A stretch of DNA of 64,000 bases from Fasciola hepatica (Eukaryota; Platyhelminthes; Trematoda; Plagiorchiida; Fasciolidae): assembly GCA_948099385.1 (NCBI GenBank), contig CANUEZ040000199.1, positions 1,622,001 through 1,686,000 on the forward strand. Direction: 5' to 3'. The notes under the pieces are model-generated. The model had not been told where the DNA came from, did no database searches, and worked only from the letters and a program-made list of their open reading frames with translations. Shown piece by piece: positions 60,147-64,000 of the stretch (position 1 is the stretch's first letter; the number at the start of each line of letters is the position of its first letter). The translations under genes were made by a program, and so were the position numbers.

Positions 60147-63100
60147 AACCCTGGGGGTTGCCTGCTTGGGGATCCTCATGGTTGAGCAGTCCATTGGCAG
60201 CTTTTTGTGCCATTTTATTCTGGGGACTTGGAAAAGATTTTAATGGCCTCGGATCACCCAGCCCATCTATCTATGCCCCTTGGTTTACCAGGATGGAAGA
60301 AGTTGTCATGGAATTCTCAAGAAGCTTAGTTCTTCTCATGTGGCTTGCACCGCTGCCGATCGCGGGTTAACAGGGTTCACTGGCTGCAAAAACAAAGCTC
60401 CAATTCAAAAAAGTGCAAAACCCGGACGATGGCGTTTCCAAGTCAAGTGCAACCCCCTCGGTGCGACCCAATACTTTCCTAGGACTGGAGTGTTTTCGGT
60501 TTAACCTGTGTTAGCCGTACGGCTCAAGCCACGGATTACCCAGCTTGTGATGCTGATTCTGGCTTTCTAGTACGTCATCCCACGTAAGAAGGGCTATTTG
60601 AGGAGACTCCTGAGACTCTGTCCCTAGCCCCCTTTATCTAGGCAGTCTGCGGGAGGCAGCCAGGCACTGCCTGGGATGAGCTGAATCTAAAACAAATAAC
60701 CTAAGGATTTATCTACGCGGTTTGGAGATGAACCAAGGTCACCCTGATGGGATGGAACCTTAGGCAATGAGGAGATGCCAATTACTTGCTTCTCCTCTCC
60801 GCAAGGACAGATTTGTCATCAAAACGATCAAAAATATATAAGAAATTTGGAGAAGAAATCACAGCCCAACAGGTCTCAGCTGTAATCATAATGCAACTTT
60901 CTGAGGTCCTGGAGGCTTTTTGAACTAATACTTCACTAAAAAACGATGAAACTTATCGCGTCCGAAAGCTCTGCCTCGGTTTGCAGTGTCCCAATGATGT
61001 TTCCGACACTGGGAATTCCAACCTCTTGATTCGTAACTACCTCAGACGGGCAGTCTAGGGCTAAAGTAGAACCGCGGTAGTGCTCTAAGGCCTCACCTGC
61101 TTGTAGCAGGATAACTCCACCCTAACCGATCATTTCAGAAGATATATCATGTTGATTTCTCTTCAGAAAAATACATGAGTTAGCTTTGGAAATACCTCAG
61201 GGCCAAAACTGTTAGCATGGTAAGGGTACCAACAGGCTGCTTACAATAAAGAGATCATAGGACCGAAACGCAAATTTCATGAGGATACCAACATTTCATC
61301 TCCACTAAAAAGGCTGCTACATGTTAATTAGCTTCGGGAAGAAAGCCTGCCAAGATGAAAACTCATTGAAGAATTCTCCGGAGGCCTTAATTGGGGATAG
61401 CTGGCCCCGGACCGAGTGCTGCAAAGATCGCGTTGTCCGGTGTCTATAAGGAGGACAACAATGGCTTAAGTCTGCGATGTTTGGGCGGGGGCAACATGAA
61501 TCATCGGCGTCCGTATTGATCAGCAATTGAGGGAAGCTGGATCTGAAAATGATGCAAGATAGGCGAGTTGCACGTGGACATCAAGCCGCACTCGCCGCCG
61601 TCACTAGCCGCCTTGGAACTTTGGCTGGGGAACGAAGGTGCTAAGGGAAACGGGAAGATGACAGCTGCCGTCGGGGGGCCAAATATGCCACGATATTAAC
61701 ACCTTGCTCGCGGCCAGCCATCTCTGAACGATAATCTAGTCCGCTAAAGTGGGTACTTTGCTTCTTGCCAAGGAGCAACCAAAACGTGGCACCGTCAGCC
61801 AATCTGGCTGCAAAACACCCGAATGGTTTCTTTTAGTTCCGCAATGCTATCTCCAGTGCGCCACTGACAGGGTGGGGCGTCATGACCAGGAAAAGTCAGA
61901 CGACGGTTGCGTGGGATGGGCTTTGGCGATGTAACAGTTGAATCGCGGGTCGAAACAGCTCCGATGGATGGTGTGGTGGAGGTCAAGATACACGGCGTCA
62001 TGTGATTGTGCGGCCTGCCAGCTGGGTACCATTCCACTTTCCTGTCTTTCTGAATGGTGACTGGTTTAGAGCTGGTAAGGCTTGCAGAATAGGCAGGGGT
62101 ATTCTATGGACCCAAATCTCTTGAAAAATGGTGTCGTTCACTTGGTTTCAAGCCAGGAAGTACTACCTGTTGAGCGTAAGCTGAGGCTGCTTTTGACCTC
62201 AGAGTTCAATTAAAGCGAACTGCCCCCAGAGCGCTTTCTCTGCTGGTTTCTCGGTTTTTTGAATCACTGTCTCCCCACTTTCTTCGCGGGGAACTCAGAC
62301 GGACTGCGACCGGAGGGGTTTTCCCTGTCAACGGCGATATCAAAGAGGAGTGCCTGAGAAAAGGGTAAATATTTGACGCGCTCAATGGTTTTGCCCCAGG
62401 TAAAAATACTGTTTCTATTAGTGCGAATTACTTTTAATGTTAGGTGGGAGAAAGAAGGTGATTTAAAGAAAACCCCAAATACTATCAACGGATTTATAGC
62501 GGTTGTGGTTAGACGTGCGAAATTAGGACCAATCTTACCCAGACTAGTTTTGCAAAGGTCGAAGTTTAATAGAGCCCACCCATTTTGTGGTTTGCTAAGC
62601 AGTCCATGCGATACTCGCCGTCAACATGAAACCATCTAAGATACCAATGATGAAACTGAAGTAAACGGAGAAGCGTGATTCGATGGAAAGGCAAAAGGGT
62701 ACATACAATGGAAGCAAATGCAAAACTAATGGTATGAAACAAACTCAAAACAGTCCACCTATTTTGAAGCCGGAACTTGAGTGGCAGAAATTCAGTATTG
62801 GCGGGAGTGTTCAGTCTGGTTTAGTTTGACAGCAGGCAGTAGAATCAACGAAGACGATGCAGGAGGGTTGCCCAGCCACGCCAGTAAGTGGTAAGAATCG
62901 AAAATGAAGCAGAATGTAGCCAGTCCACACAATGGCCAAAGCCGGGAAAAGATTGGTTTGTATTTTATACGGATCTGAATGCAAAACCACAAAACTTACG
63001 AATATTTAATAAAATCAGGTTTGCGGGCGAATAGGCTTAACAGTGAAAGAGGTTCAACATCCCGTGGTCCAAGCGCAGGGGTCAGAAAAGGTTCAAGGCC

Positions 63101-64000
63101 AAATTTGAGTTCCTCAGGTACGGAAATGAACCTGAAAAGAGTTGTGTATAGAAACGATCGGCAAAATAAACTTCGAATAGTAAATTCACAAAGCATGTAG
63201 AAAGATTAGTGAAGATACCAAAGGCAAGTTTCTCGACCATTGTCGATAAGCACTCGCAAGAACATGGTTATGAAGTACAACATTATTCGATAAGATGAAC
63301 TGTATTCGGACTCCAAGAGTAGCGTTTGAAAATGCCAGCAAAATCGACAAGGCTATCAAGGGTCTGAATGGGCTAAACTGGCAACCGTTTGCACGGCAAA
63401 GACGAGCCGGTTTCGAACTTTAGTTTGGCAACGGCAACCCAAGGGAATTTCAGATAGAGCTTCGATACAAAGTGCTGAAGACGCATTATGTACAAAATTA
63501 AAGCAAGCCTGGAATGACGGGGGCTTAACTGGGTTTAGTAAACGGAGTAGGTTATGGATAGGTAGACAGGAAAAGATTGCATGACAAAGCACAGGGGACA
63601 CCTACGAATGTGAACAAAACAGCGCTCTATGAGAAGGTGAGTTTGCTTTCAAGGTCAGTACTGCGTAGCATTCAGAGAAGAGGAAGCACAACTGAAAGAA
63701 GCTGGATCAGTTAAGAATTACTGATAATGATAAAGGTCTACTTCTCAACCGTGATCCAGAATCGCGCGTGAATGCACGATCGTGGTGTACGAACTTACTC
63801 AGTAAGATGAAGAACTTCGAAAATTTTAAGAGTAATAGCACTGTCTAGTAACAAGAGAATAAAGAAGAAACGAGTTTCAAGTGAAGTAAAGTAGCAAAGG
63901 TTTACAAGGTAAGCATGACTCAGTTTCGAATCGATTGCGGGCAACAGCAAATAGTCGGTCAGACGTGCGATCGACGAGGCGAATGTTATCTTGGAACAAA
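59077..64000. repeat. Segmental direct repeat, copy 2, runs off the window
   Basis: Base-for-base counterpart of 33,451-38,374. 60,147-64,000 holds no recognised gene, exactly as in copy 1. The left edge is sharp (ACGATCC onward), following GATAATG in this copy and CCGACA in copy 1. Confidence 0.97.

Noticed and set aside
1..64000. CRISPR array, rRNA, clear tRNA, bacterial operon or phage
   Set aside because: No evenly spaced direct repeats, no rRNA-like conserved blocks, no Shine-Dalgarno-led gene series; all coding traces belong to eukaryotic mobile elements.

Overview
This window looks like a transposon graveyard from a metazoan genome, most likely a flatworm and possibly a tapeworm. No host housekeeping gene, rRNA, clear tRNA, bacterial gene or CRISPR array is visible. 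Nearly every recognisable coding trace is a mobile element: a Penelope-like element, several APE-type non-LTR retrotransposons (LINEs), BEL/Pao and Ty3/gypsy LTR elements, and a CACTA/EnSpm-like DNA transposon. The flatworm call is inference. It rests on the mixture of families and on introns of only 33-56 nt in the one gene whose splicing can be followed. From memory, tapeworm introns peak near 36 nt. The organism itself cannot be proven from this sequence.

Layout. 0.3-1.4 kb (-): Penelope-like RT and GIY-YIG remnant. 2.0-5.4 kb (+): LINE A, with a 543-codon open frame carrying an intact endonuclease. 5.4-7.3 kb (+): the RT of a different LINE (B), joined so that the endonuclease-RT linker occurs twice. 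7.7-8.0 kb: a LINE A-type 3' UTR. 9.7-10.8 kb (-): ORF1 fragment of LINE C. 10.8-18.1 kb: a tail-to-tail LINE A pair forming an inverted repeat of about 390 bp, then a head-to-tail series of decayed LINE copies, all on the - strand. 19.6-24 kb (-): a nearly full-length but dead LINE C. 24.8-27 kb (-): BEL/Pao gag-protease remnant.

31.3-34.5 kb (-): a two-gene CACTA-like transposon. Its transposase has two frame breaks. The second gene codes for a DUF4806-type protein and is threaded by several mini-introns that restore one reading frame. 41-49.3 kb: scattered LINE and BEL scraps in otherwise unreadable DNA. 50.5-51.5 kb (-): an open Ty3/gypsy integrase with a complete D-D-35-E triad, cut off exactly where a giant palindrome begins.

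51,512-56,101 is that palindrome: two arms of 2,266 bp, nearly identical, around a 58-bp loop. 56.9-58.5 kb (-) is a BEL/Pao RT-RNase H remnant whose catalytic aspartates are lost. 58.6-59.1 kb (+) is a LINE C endonuclease piece. From 59,077 to the window end, 4,924 bp repeat 33,451-38,374 at a constant offset of 25,626 with only isolated substitutions. This is a very recent segmental duplication, or an assembly duplication.

The genes do not form a host pathway. The only functional pairing is transposase plus DUF4806 partner in the CACTA-like element. The strongest candidates for something new are the palindrome, the duplication, and the mini-intron partner gene.
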